A stretch of 64,000 nt of DNA from Apoderus coryli (Eukaryota; Arthropoda; Insecta; Coleoptera; Attelabidae), in the NCBI GenBank assembly GCA_911728435.2, contig OU452212.1, forward strand, positions 8,128,563 to 8,192,562, in the 5' to 3' direction. Of the stretch, positions 1-10,432 are shown one piece after another (the first letter of the stretch is position 1; each line of letters starts with the position of its first letter). The notes below the pieces were generated by a model that was not told the DNA's origin, did not search any database, and saw only the letters and a list, made by a program, of their open reading frames with translations. The position numbers and the translations under genes were made by a program.

Positions 1-1185
1 TTCATAATAGGTTGGGCACCTTTTTTTTAAGACACACTGGTTTCTAATGAAACATTGTGAATTGATTTGGGGATTTTTATCTCTTTACTCGTTCCTGCAG
101 AATCTTTCAAACATGACTTTCTTTAAATTGTTGCTTTTAACAGATTTAGAAAGTCTTCTATGATTTTTTCCAATTATTGTAGAAACTTTCATGATTAAAT
201 GTTAAATTTTAGAAAGTGATGTGAGTTTGCATTACCTAAATCATGTCAAACAATTACTTTAACATTATCGATAATTAACTTTTCGTTCAGACAATTGTTA
301 TGTACTTTCACTCGCCAAAACAAGCGGACCGAACCAAATTTTGCCTTCATTACAAATTATTTATAATTAGATTCATGAGATTCGATTTTTTACTATTAAT
401 GTCCACTGAAATTTACAGCATGTAAAACAAACTACCGATTTTTTTTTCGTAGTTTAAGACGCCAAATTTTGTCTTTGGAGCTTTTGATTCTGAGGGTTTC
501 ATGGTACTCTTCTCAGGGTTGTAGAACTTTAATTCCTATTTCCATTTGCGGAATTCTCCCATTGTAACGAAGCTGTCAGACATAATCATATGCCTATTTG
601 GATGCTTATCATTGGGGCTTTTGCTTTGATCCATCAGTATACCATAGGGATGAGTTCTTTTCGGCCCTCTGCTCGCTAATGACCTGTTCCAATCGAATTT
701 GAAGGTCATGCTCGCTTGGAAAAGCGTCCATCGGGTTTCTCCTGAATTTGATGCGATCAGGTTCAGAATTTTTGTGTCACTAGGGGTAAATCTAGTGAAT
801 AGATAACCTTATTGTAAACAGTTGCAAAGACAGGGTCATATTCTTTCATCTCTTTCGATGTGACACACTCTGTAAAGGTTCTAACAAATTTAAATACTTT
901 GGCGGCTACAATAAACATCAGTACAAAGTAAATTTCGCTTTGTTATTACATTTGAGTTTATTTAAAGACAAAATATTTTAAACGTAGTCAGAAAGCTGTT
1001 AAATCTTAATATCAATTATAATAAATCATGATTATTGAACAGAGTGGTATAGCACAATTATTTTTTTGGTGATTTCCGAAATAATTGATTTTCAGATGAA
1101 TCAACTTCATTGCAGCAGATTCAAACCCAAACTTCATCTATTCCTTCAAAGTATTCCGCACTAGAGGAGGAGTTTTTATCTTTTG
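1..1185. other. No gene seen
   Basis: AT-rich sequence with no convincing open frame, splice-bounded exon or repeat on either strand. The upstream exons of the receptor gene that begins at 2894 (signal peptide, ectodomain, TM1-TM2) would be expected here or further upstream. I searched for a TM1-TM2 exon like that of gene 2 and did not find one. Confidence 0.4.
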
Positions 1186-1190
1186 TATCA

Positions 1191-1376
1191 TCAGCCAACT
1201 TCGAATTCATTCTTGATTACTGCTTTTCCAGGCACTATTAAAGAAGTTAGAGTTTCCAAGCAGATTTTGGATCTTTCATGATTGAAGTTTCCAAAGAATC
1301 TCAGGAAGATTTCGCTGTCTGTTTCCACCTTAATTCTGAACTTCTCCTTGTATTTGTGTTTCCCTAAGCAGCTCAA
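1191..1376 (-). mobile_element. Short remnant of a dispersed non-LTR-like repeat
   Basis: On the minus strand this stretch shares a block of roughly 40-60 bases with 16240-16290 and with 46530-46560. The shared core reads like TTGGAAACTTCAACCATGA. At 46.2 kb the same block lies next to RNase H-like coding sequence of a non-LTR retrotransposon, so I infer this is a decayed piece of the same family. The 61-codon open frame across it has no recognisable domain. The family is inferred from shared DNA only. Confidence 0.35.
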
Positions 1377-1732
1377 CGGTTCAGGCCCTATAAAAGGGGT
1401 CTAAAGAGATGATAGAAAAAACAGGATTCAACGTCCTTTTCGCCCCATTAGTTTTGTGGTTGGTTTCTACAACCATTTATGTGACTCATATTTGAGCCAG
1501 ACAATTGTTCTAGGCGAGTTTTTTTTTCCAGCAACACAAGACAAACCTAGTCAACCCTGTATTAAAGCAACGTACAATTGTTTGTTATACGCATTTTGTG
1601 TTTTGTTTCCCATGGTATAGCAATCGTAAAATGTCCACATTTATTTGTTGGCTTTAGTTAATTGATTATTGTTTCTTAAAATAACAAATTTTGTGAAATG
1701 AGAATCATGTAATTGTTTTGCAGAAAAATGTG

Positions 1733-2727
1733 AGATTTTTAAATGTCCTGAAATACTTATGTGTTCTCATTTCGACAAAGTTCAAGTTTATATTTGATCA
1801 GGATTGTATACTAATAATATTTGAGGTTTATTTGGTTTTCATTTGGCCTAATAATCCTTATCAAATGTAAATCACTTGCTGCAGAGCTTTTTCCAATCCT
1901 CGAAGCACTTCTCATATGCTCATTTGTGTATGGCCTTGAGCTTTTCCAGCAATGCGGTCTTTGCCTCCTCAATCGTGGCGAAACGCTGCTATTTCATGGG
2001 TCTTTTCCGATTTGGCATGATGGTGGGATTTTTAAATGTCCTGAAATACTTATGTGTTCTCATTTCGATAAAGTTCAAGTTTAAATTTGATCAGGATTGT
2101 ATACGAACAATATTTGAGGTTTATTTGGTTTTCATTTGGCCTAATAATCCTTCTCAAATGTAATTCACTTGCTGCAGAGCTTTTTCCAATCCTCGAAGCA
2201 CTTCTCATATGCTCATTTGTGTATGGCTTTGAGCTTTTCCAGCAATGCGGTCTTTGTCTCCTCAATCGTGGCGACACGCTGCCATTTCATGGGTCTTTTC
2301 CGATTTGGCATGATGGTGGGATTTTTAAATGTTCTGAAATACTTATGTGTTCTCATTTCGACAAGGTTCAAGTTTAAATTTGATCAGGATTGTATACTAA
2401 TAATATTTGAGGTTTATTTGGTTTTCATTTGGCCTAATAATCCTTCTCAAATGTAATTCACTTGCTGCAGAGCTTTTTCCAATTCTCGAAGCACTTCTCA
2501 TATGCTCATTTGTGTATGGCCTTGAGCTTATCCAGCCATGCGGTCTTTGTCTCCTCAATCGTGGCGAAACGCTGTCCTTTCATGGCTCTTTTCCGATTCG
2601 GCATGATGGTGGGATTTTTAAATGTCCTGAAATTGTGTATGGCTTTGAGCTTTTCCAGCCATGCGTTCTTTGTTTCCTCAATCGTGGCGAAACGCTGCCA
2701 TTTCATGGGTCTTTTCCGATTTGGCAT
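1733..2727 (-). repeat. 293-bp tandem repeat made from a mariner transposase C-terminus
   Basis: Three near-identical units lie head to tail; the anchor CTGCAGAGC falls at 1879, 2172 and 2465, a period of 293 bp. A fourth, internally deleted unit ends near 2727. On the minus strand each unit begins MPNRKR, then carries an ATIEETK segment, then LEKLKAIHK, a stop, and AYEKCFEDWKK. That is the C-terminal pattern of mariner transposases (a T-IEE-K stretch followed by a CFE-W-K motif). The first three units share the same stop codon after the KAIHK motif, so the sequence was already dead before it was amplified. The plus-strand frames of 87-126 codons across the array are antisense shadows. Confidence 0.85.
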
Positions 2728-2893
2728 AATGATGGTGAAATACAGAATCACCTCTAACCATTATATCTGTCAAAATGAAACTAAAAACGCAAAATGGCTG
2801 ATAATGTACATTTACATTTATTATTTGATCAAGATTAATTAATTAGTTTAGTTCTGATCAATCAATGTTTATGTTAAAGTTTTTATTTTTTAG

Positions 2894-5800
2894 GATTTCT
2901 TACCATATTCTTCGTTATGGCTATCTTCACATGGTTAAATGTAATGTGCATCGACGTATGGAAGACTTTCAGGTAAAAAGTACTTTTTGTTTTTGGAAAT
3001 TAATCATCATATTATGAATGACAGCATTACGACATCTTAAAGACGTCTATTAGACATATTGATTGCATATGTTCTCGACGTCTCTAAATATGCCGGATCC
3101 ATGTCTAGAAGACGTATTTAAGACATCTTATGTTACCAAACACAATAATAAGGAGTGTGTCCTTTGTGTAGCTTATAATTTTATTGATTTCAGTGCATCC
3201 AGAGTTGTAGGACAAGGAAATAAGAAAAAGCATCGGATATATTTTAGTTATGCATGGGGACTGCCCTTAATTATCACGGTTATCATTTTAATTTTCGACA
3301 TCAATAAGGTTCTCCCAAGTCCAATTCAACCGATCGTGGGAATGTCCAGATGTTTTCTAGGCAAGTATAGATATTAAATTGTGTTACTATGGGGTGCTTT
3401 CTTTACTGAAAATAAAGGGTAATTTGTCTTAGAAGCAATGCAAGAAAGTTCAAGTCTGGTCCCGGTAAGAGCAGAGCAGTTCAATATAATTAAATACCTG
3501 CGGGAACATCATTATACAAGCGCCAAACATTATATGAAAAACTTCGTTTAAATAGTGATTAATAAATATATTTCTTAGTTTGAGTCCTGACCTGTTAACA
3601 CAAATAAAATAAATATAGAGTTTATGTAAATGTACTTCACTTCTCTAGATTTCAAAAACTAACGTTATTGTACAAATGTATATTTATAAATTAACATAAA
3701 TACGATTTTTTTAAAAGCCTCTTGGTAAATTTGAAGTTGCTATTTAAACAGATTGAAATTACTTTTTTTCTAAATTAAGAATTGGGGCCAAAGAGGTCAA
3801 ACACATTTTTTTTCTCGGTTCAAGTGGTAAAGGAGGAAAATGCCTCTATAATAGTTTAAATTCAAACATATACGCATATGTTGTTACTGTAAACATATCT
3901 CTAATTTCCGCGGATGACTCATCAAATCGATGTTTTGGGTGCTCAAACCTGCAGATGTTTGAGCCGATGTGTGAGAGCTCGCATTGTCGTGGTGAAGAGT
4001 GATCCGTCTTGGCGGTTGGTTTTCCTCATCTCTTGGAAGACAACTGGCAAACAAATGGTTGTGTACCACTCAGAATTGACTGTTCTGCGTTCTTGATAGG
4101 TCACATGACGATCTTGCAATATAATAATAATAAATAATAATAATAATAATACACAGTTTATTTGCAGACATAATATACAACATAATATACAAAAAATTAC
4201 AACATACACAAGAAAAAAAAATATCTGCAAAAAGGGTTAGAAGGCAGTAAAACTGATATGTGTATCCTAACCCAGAAAATGAAATATAATTATTTATGAC
4301 CCAAAAAGACAGATTATATATATATATAAATACCATCTGGACAACACAATTATAAAATAGATAATAAACACCAAAAACAAAATTATCAAACAATATAATG
4401 AAATAAAATTCAATACACTTTTTCGTAGTACTAATCGAAACGTCGAAGGCTTATAAGTCTTATAATTATGCGGAATTCCGTTATACGTGCAATAAATGTT
4501 GTAAGTAAATGAGCGCTCGAACAACAATGTACGGTGAGGAGGTGGCGATAAAAGTCCTCTAAACCTGAGGTTGAGGTTATGCACGTCAGATCTAAAGCCA
4601 ATTTTCCGATATAAATATGGAGGATGTTCGTGAAGTATCAATGAATGATAAAAACAGGCAGCATGATGAAATCTATCTTTCATTGACAGCCATTTTGCGC
4701 AGATCAATTTGTGACTTATTGGATCATATTTCCTAATACCGTATATGTATCTCAAGCAAGACTGTTGCACCCTTTGAATACGATCCTTATCAGACTGAAG
4801 TAAACAAGGGCCGTAGACAATATCACAGTAATTTGATTTTCAAACGCTTAGTAAGACTATGTCTGTGTGGGTACAGCATTTTCAAAGCAGAATAGGCCTT
4901 ACTGATACATTTTGTGACATGGCCTGTAAAACGGAGATCCGAATCCATCTCAACTCCCAAATTCCTAGCTGAATTAAAATAGGTTATAGGTGTGTCGCCA
5001 ATGCTAACTATAAGACCAGTTTGCGCACAGCATCAATGGTTTTCGGAACAACAACTGATTTTGGACGACCTTCACGAAATTCGCCTTGGAGTGAACTACG
5101 ACCACGATTGAATTCACCATACCATTGGTGAACACTGGTCCTTGATGGAGCTTCATCGCCAAAAATTGAATTAAGTTGATAAGCGCACGAAAATGTTCAC
5201 AATTTAATTTCATTTTTGGGCCGAGATGAATCTTTTTAAGTTACTGTAAACAACACAAATAGCGCTCGTATGTCACAACGTTTTGAGTACATATAACCTC
5301 AAAAATGTCCAACTTTACGATAGAGCTGTCAGTTGCCAGATTGCAACACAAGGATTGCCAAATCCCGAAATATAAAAGGCAACCCTCGTATTTTCTAATG
5401 ATGCACAGGGTGGGATTAATGATGTTTCTCATGTTAGAAGTCTAGGGCAGTTGTTTATTATTCCGCAAAAAATAAGTGCTAAAAAATAATCGATTATGCA
5501 GGGTGGCCTTGAAAGTAACTAGTCTGCAAAGGAAAAACACATCTTAACAAATTGAGTAATTTATTGTAATGTCCGCAATGCATAATTCTATTGAAACTGT
5601 TACATAACCTCCGAATACAACCCAAATTTAATTGGGTTCAAAATAGTTACTAGGTTAATACACTCTGAAACGTCCCTGTTTTAATATTAAAATCGTTCAT
5701 TTGCTGTTATTTTCAAAATCAAATATTACGTTTTATATCGTGTAGGTACAAAATAATAATAATTCATGTAATTAGCTATATACCTATTTGCATTAATTTG

Positions 5801-8800
5801 CATTGGGAAATAGTAGAAAAATATATTGTTAAAAATCTCATGATACAATTTCATGTTATTGAATTCGCTAGGTATACAGAGTGCTGCCAATCTCAAGGTT
5901 TTAGCTATTGTAGGTAATAATATCATAATTTAAAAACCAACGGTTATATTATGGCGATGGTCAATTAGATATAATTCCGTATAAATACAGGGTAGTCCAA
6001 TTAAAATAGCAAAAGCTAGGTGCATACTTTACGATGTACCGCCCTGTATAGAAGTTGCCAACCCTTATCCTAGGAATATCGAAGAGAAGCTTAAATCGAA
6101 TACTTCAAAGGGATTTAAAATTTCATCCCTATAAATACCAAATGGCACAGCACCTTAGCAATCAAGGTAAAGAAGCAAGGTTAGCATTTTGGCAGGAATT
6201 TTTTGATTTACATCAAAGAGCAATTCACAGTCTTCTAATGAGCGACGAAGCAAATTTTTATTTGAACGGCATGATCAATAAACAAAATTTTAGATACTGT
6301 GTAGTAGTACTAATTAACCGGAGTTATATATAGATAGGATAATGAATGCAGAGAGTATTATCCCGTCTAAACCCTAATAAGATAATTAATATTACTATAT
6401 ACTAGGTTCGAATTTAATACATAATATTTAAGGAGCGTTAATCTAGATGATTGCGTAATTCTCAAAGACTCAACCAAATTATGATAGTCAAAAGAATAAT
6501 AACAGAATCAAATTATTAAATGAAAGAAACAAACAACTAATAGCTAATCAAACCTTTTTAGATGTCACAGCAACTTTGGCGTCGTTCACAACACTTCAAC
6601 CTTGTTTAACACTACTGTTTCAAGACTTATTCATTTTGTGTCCCCACGTAATAAAACTCAATTTCTTTGTAGGGGGTAACTTTATGTTTATTTAAAATTA
6701 AGAATAAAAGAGAAGAGATAATTATTAAAAGAAAATCTAAATCTAAATTAAAACTAGACAAAATCAAGAAAAAGAAACAAACTAAAACATAGAATAATCA
6801 ACAATTGATTAATTTAACAAAACTCTTAGTTAACTAATATTTAATCTTAATAAAAACTTAGCATAATGGAAATCGATGTAATTACGAATAATTTACATTG
6901 ATTTCCACTTAAATGTCTTCAGTTATTTTGTATTAGCAAAAGAAAAAGATAATACGAAACTAAAATAAAAATTAAAGTAATTATACCAATAATTCAGCTT
7001 TGATAGACTTCTGAATAAAATCTCAAAAAATAAGTAAAATAAAATAAAAGAATTTTTGTAATCAGAGAGATGAACTTAGAAAAATTATAAATCTTAAAAC
7101 AGCTTATAAGAAAATATATTTAGAAGTGACTTACTTGGATCTCGAACAAGAACTGACTTTTTAATTGAAAAGAACTAGCGAGGTACTTTGTTTCAGAACG
7201 TTACTCTGATTACCTCCCCTATTATGCCTCAAAAGAGGGATGATAGCCAATAGGAATTCGAAGACGCCAGTTTCAGAGCGCAACCCTTGCGCAGCGTTAG
7301 AATAAAGCACTAATTATTGATTTTCTATTCTTTAGTCGTACTTTTATTTTCTGTTATTCGATGTGGTTCAAGCGTATCTCCAGAGATGGCGATACGAGGT
7401 TTAATTCTGTGAAATTATGAATTATATTTCCACGATTCAATTCAATTGGTATAATTGCTTCAAGATACTTAATTTATACTGACTATGATTCGACGTGATG
7501 TAGATATTTCTCTTGATGTAAATGCAGGGACATTTTGCCGTAATATAGCAACTATATTAGTGACAACATATAACTCATAAATAAAGCAAGAGCCTTTAAC
7601 TCAGTTCGAAAAAAAGACTGCCCAAGACTCACCCATAACTATTGATATTATTATTATTATTGTTATTATTATTGTTATCCCCTTGGGTAGAGTCAGACAT
7701 TGGGAAGCAAAAAAAAAACAAGTAATTAATATCAACATTCCATCGATCATAACGTATTCCTTAATTTAAACAATTTATAAACGTATCGACAATGTTTAGT
7801 GGAAGCAATGTTTGAGCAAATCGGCAACACTGTTACCGAATAAATATATGTAGAGTACGTAATAAACATTCTTATCTTAAAAACAAAATATTTTAAAACA
7901 TCGATAAGTGTTAGACCCCCCATATTTTAGGGTACGTTCGTATTTATGTTTACAAAAAAAAAACATCCTGTCCACAATCTGTGGGAATATTTCGTCTTAT
8001 TATGAATATATATGATAGAAAAAAAAGGGCATGTTTGACATTGAAAATTCTCGGAAAGAAAACGATCTGCCACCCATGCATTCTAGAATTGCGTAATCTG
8101 TAAGCTTGCCAATGGCGGGTTCTATTTTGTTACAACTGGTCAAATGAAAATCCTCGTGAAATCTTTACACAGAACCTCCATAATCCAAAAGTTGTTATGT
8201 GGTGTGGAGTAGGACGTGATTTTTAAAAGTTATAATTAAATTGGCCAAATATTTATAACTTATTATAAATCCCAAAGAGTTAGCTGTAAGTTAATAGAAT
8301 AAAAAGTTTGTTTTGTGAACTAAAAAAAATTAAATCAAATAATATTAAAATGGGTAGTCTATTATGAAGAACCCTATACTTTTTTTATGAATAATAAATA
8401 AATACCTGTTCTGCATTACACATAATTTAAATATTAAGTACCAGTTCTATATAATAATTGTTTAATATACATATTTCTTTATAGATGGTGATAATTATGC
8501 TCCGATCCTTTTTCTACATGGTCCACAACTAATTATACAGATAATTAATACAGTGTTGTTTATCAAAACGATTTTGTATTTTTTAAAAGTCAAGAAAGAG
8601 ATTGAAAATATTAACGACAATACTAGAAGAGGAACAGAAACCCAACGATACAAGGGTGAAAAAGAGAGGTAAGTGTAGCAATATTTTCACCCTCACAAAC
8701 AAAACCCTTAAAGTATATTCATAACCTAACTTCTAGGAGTCTTGATTTAAACGTTTTTATCATTTGACAGACATTGATTTCATTTATTTAATGGAGCTCT

Positions 8801-10164
8801 GAAAGATTTGTCAAATCTAATGTCTCTGAACAATGAAGTAACAAATGAGAAGAGACAGTCATTAGGCTAAGACAAAGAATATGTCTCCCTAGTTCCTATT
8901 CGACAAATTCTACATCAGAACAAATTGAAGAAGGCTCAAAGGCAAGGCTGATAACTAAGATCAAAAATCACTAGCGAACCTTAGGTCAATATAGGATCAG
9001 ACAACAAGCGGTAAATTCGCCAAGGAGACGATCCTGCAAAAAGATATCTGGAAACGACTCTGCAGCACTTGCTTTTGGTGAGCGATGACCTAGCATAGAT
9101 CCAACTAGGACGCTCCCTTGGTGTTTGTAAAAAATGGCAAAAAATTGAATTTCGAGGTTTGATAAAGCATTGCACCCACCGTATTTTCCAGATTTAGCCC
9201 CCTGCGACTTTTTCCTGTTTTCAGAGCTCAAGACAATACTTGCTGGAAAAAAATTTAAGTCCTATTTTGACGAGAAAGAGAAATCGTACTATAAAAGTGG
9301 AATAATAAAATTGCATGACCTGTTAATTATGTAAAAGGGCATCAAGAAACTACAGATTAATATTAATTGGTCATCTTTAGTAGTTCCTGGCTATAGGTGG
9401 GGTCATTTGGCAATTTTATCCAGTGGTGGGGATTTTTTTTATTTTACACATTCATTGTAAAATTGTCAGAAACTAAAACCTAGTTTTATTTCTTATATCA
9501 AAGTAAACCTTTAAAGATTTGTTTGCAGGTTTGTCAAGAATATGGACAGTATTAAAAGATCACATGAAAGGTTAGGTTTCTATGTGTCAAAATAAATATT
9601 GTGCCGTCTTCTTTTCCTTGTTTAGTTGTCAAATAAAATATGATTCACTGCTTATATTTAGCAGCAGGATTTATCTGCCAATCAATGAGAACATTAAGCG
9701 TTTTGCTAGAGAACCAAAGTGAGTTTGTCTTTATCGTAAGTTGGATATGTTTCTCATTGATTTCCTAAATCCTCCTGCCTAGTTTGTGATGGTTTGCATT
9801 AAATATACTTACTTTTGTGTTGCAGAGCGATTTTAATCTTAAAGTTGTCAGTTGTTATGGGTGTTTACTTTCTGTACGACGTTGTAACTGCTTTCTTTGC
9901 CATGAGTGAAATAAACACGTTTACCAAGTATTTAGAAGTATTTTTGGACAATATTATTTGTTTGCAAGGTATAATTTTTATAAATTTTTAATCTGTTAAT
10001 AATTGTTATTTATGGTAAATTATATTTCAGGCGTGTTTATATTTATAATTTTCGTATGCAAAAGGAAAGTTTACAACGATTTGAAGCGGAATTTTCGTCT
10101 CTCCCGGCGAAGTACCAGTCCAAGATTTTCAAATGCAAGTACCAAGAGTCAACAGTTAAACTAA
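2894..10164 (+). CDS. Methuselah-like G-protein-coupled receptor, gene 1 (3' exons only)
   Basis: Five exons can be joined in frame: 2894-2972, 3194-3360, 8485-8668, 9826-9968 and 10031-10164 (707 nt, about 235 residues). They encode TM3 (a WLNVMCIDVW stretch typical of Mth receptors), an intracellular loop rich in Lys and Arg, TM4 (YAWGLPLIITV), an extracellular stretch ending RCFLDGDNYAPILF, TM5, a charged loop, TM6 (LKLSVVMGVYFLYD), TM7 and a basic Ser/Arg-rich tail ending QQLN. Mth-family receptors are class B-like, peptide-binding plasma-membrane receptors; no ligand can be assigned. The donor after exon 2 is GC (see 3361). The other donors are GT, and all phases agree with gene 2, including the 79-nt TM3 exon. 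The signal peptide, ectodomain and TM1-TM2 exons are not visible upstream, so the gene is either cut by the window edge or truncated. Confidence 0.9.
3912..5395 (-). mobile_element. mariner element split by a non-LTR insertion
   Basis: The 5' half lies at about 5013-5395. It begins with an end-like sequence (TACGAGGGTTGCC on the minus strand), followed by an untranslated leader and the transposase N-terminus beginning MKLNCEHFRALI, with frameshifts. The 3' half lies at 3912-4118. It encodes DRHVTYQE, then jumps directly to RRTVNSEWYTTICLPVVFQE, and then in another frame PPRRITLHHDNASSHTSAQT and LSTQNIDLMSHP. The NSEWY, HHDNASSHTSA and LMSHP stretches are strongly characteristic of mariner transposases. 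The middle of the transposase, with its first catalytic Asp, is missing, the frames are broken, and no 3' inverted repeat is seen, so the copy is dead. Between the halves sits the element at 4119-5012. Confidence 0.8.
4119..5012 (-). mobile_element. 5'-truncated non-LTR retrotransposon inserted in the mariner
   Basis: On the minus strand this encodes the region downstream of a reverse transcriptase: a NLGVEMDSDLRFTGHVTKC stretch, QRVQQSCLRYIYGIRKYD, then PPYLYRKIGFRSDVHNLN and HRTLLFERSFTYNIY. This C-terminal layout is typical of Jockey/CR1-type LINE proteins. The catalytic reverse transcriptase core itself is absent. The low-coordinate (3') end finishes in an ATT-type simple repeat (4119-4150), as many LINE tails do. 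Reading continues into mariner sequence on both sides, which shows a 5'-truncated insertion. A small internal deletion lies near 4815-4850. The exact LINE clade is not determined. Confidence 0.75.
6025..6310 (+). mobile_element. DDE transposase fragment (IS630/Tc1/mariner superfamily)
   Basis: The plus strand reads LGISKRSLNRILQRDLKFHP, then YKYQMAQHLSNQGKEARLAF, then LLMSDEANFYLNGMINKQNF and RYC. The SDEA-F-L-G--NKQNFRYW pattern with the helix-turn-helix LGIS-RSL-RIL upstream is that of the multi-copy insect transposases that combine a DUF4817-like N-terminus with a DDE_3 catalytic domain. The first catalytic Asp (SDEA) is present. The rest of the domain is lost after residue 80 or so. It lies inside the long intron of gene 1. 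Confidence 0.75.
6541..7600. other. AT-rich non-coding block, possible LTR remnant
   Basis: About 1 kb without coding potential. It may run from TGTCAC at 6563 to GTGACA at 7560-7565, a short inverted terminus of LTR type, but no target duplication is evident. It contains a hairpin at 6868-6906 with loop CGAA. The same design occurs in the block at 23180-24126, which suggests that the two are related. It lies in the long intron of gene 1. Confidence 0.35.
7637..7678. repeat. Trinucleotide (ATT/GTT) microsatellite
   Basis: A run of ATT and GTT triplets, about 40 bases, in the long intron of gene 1. Confidence 0.8.
8985..9300 (+). mobile_element. mariner transposase C-terminal fragment
   Basis: Around 9175-9260 the plus strand encodes HPPYFPDLAPCDFFLFSELK and then TILAGKKFKS. 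The PPYSPDLAP-DFFLFP motif carries the third catalytic Asp of DD34D mariners. The sequence before about 9170 is too decayed to read, and the frame breaks after 9290. It lies in intron 3 of gene 1, between the TM5 and TM6 exons. Confidence 0.75.
9660..9782. repeat. Imperfect inverted repeat in a gene 1 intron
   Basis: A segment starting AGCAGGATTTATCTGCC, followed by AATCAATGAGAAC, recurs inverted about 90 bases later. The arms are roughly 35 bases with several mismatches. It could be mistaken for an exon because it is preceded by TTTAG, but the reading frame does not join to the flanking exons. Confidence 0.45.
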
Positions 10165-10321
10165 TTGTGGTTTATTTTAGACAGTGTAAGCTTTGGTTAT
10201 TCTATAGCTTTAATGCCTAAGTATTTTTGATTTGTTTTTTGTTTCAATCTAGTAATTATAAAAACAAATATTTAAATATTATAATACCAAAGATTAGATT
10301 TATAATTAACATTAATGTTAT

Positions 10322-10327
10322 AATAAA
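10322..10327 (+). promoter_or_regulatory. Candidate polyadenylation signal of gene 1
   Basis: An AATAAA hexamer lies 158 bases after the stop codon of gene 1 and is the nearest clear one before the repeat element that begins at 10433. Confidence 0.5.
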
Positions 10328-10432
10328 AAATGTTAAGAATTTTAACTTATTGTGTTTTCTATTTTGTGGGTTTTAAAATATACTGCATTAACGCCAACAT
10401 TAAAGCTCTTCTTTACTTTAATCCCCTACGAA

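Larger units (their letters stand above)
3361..8484 (+). other. GC-AG intron of gene 1, loaded with transposon debris
   Basis: Using the only nearby GT donor (3365) leaves two nucleotides of a codon and runs straight into a TGA after the acceptor at 8483-8484. Using G|GCAAGT at 3361 leaves one nucleotide. This restores RCFL-DGDNYAP, which aligns with RCFL-DRIDGNYAD in gene 2. The donor CTAG|GCAAGT matches the usual consensus of GC-AG introns. The intron holds a mariner copy with a non-LTR insertion, a DDE transposase fragment, an AT-rich LTR-like block and a trinucleotide repeat. Confidence 0.8.

Noticed and set aside
1..30. Start of the window as part of a TM1 exon (an IIGWAPFF reading)
   Set aside because: The short resemblance to the NGWA stretch in TM1 of gene 2 ends in a stop after nine codons and has no TM2 sequence behind it.
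1821..2842. Overlapping plus-strand open frames of 87-126 codons with repeated peptide blocks
   Set aside because: They are antisense readings of the mariner-derived tandem repeat; the meaningful frame is on the minus strand.
3365..3370. GT donor for exon 2 of gene 1
   Set aside because: It leaves two nucleotides of a codon and yields TGG TGA directly after the acceptor, whereas the GC donor at 3361 keeps the frame.
9664..9720. Extra coding exon of gene 1 after a TTTAG acceptor
   Set aside because: It does not join in frame to the TM5 and TM6 exons, and gene 2 has no counterpart; the two flanking exons join perfectly without it.
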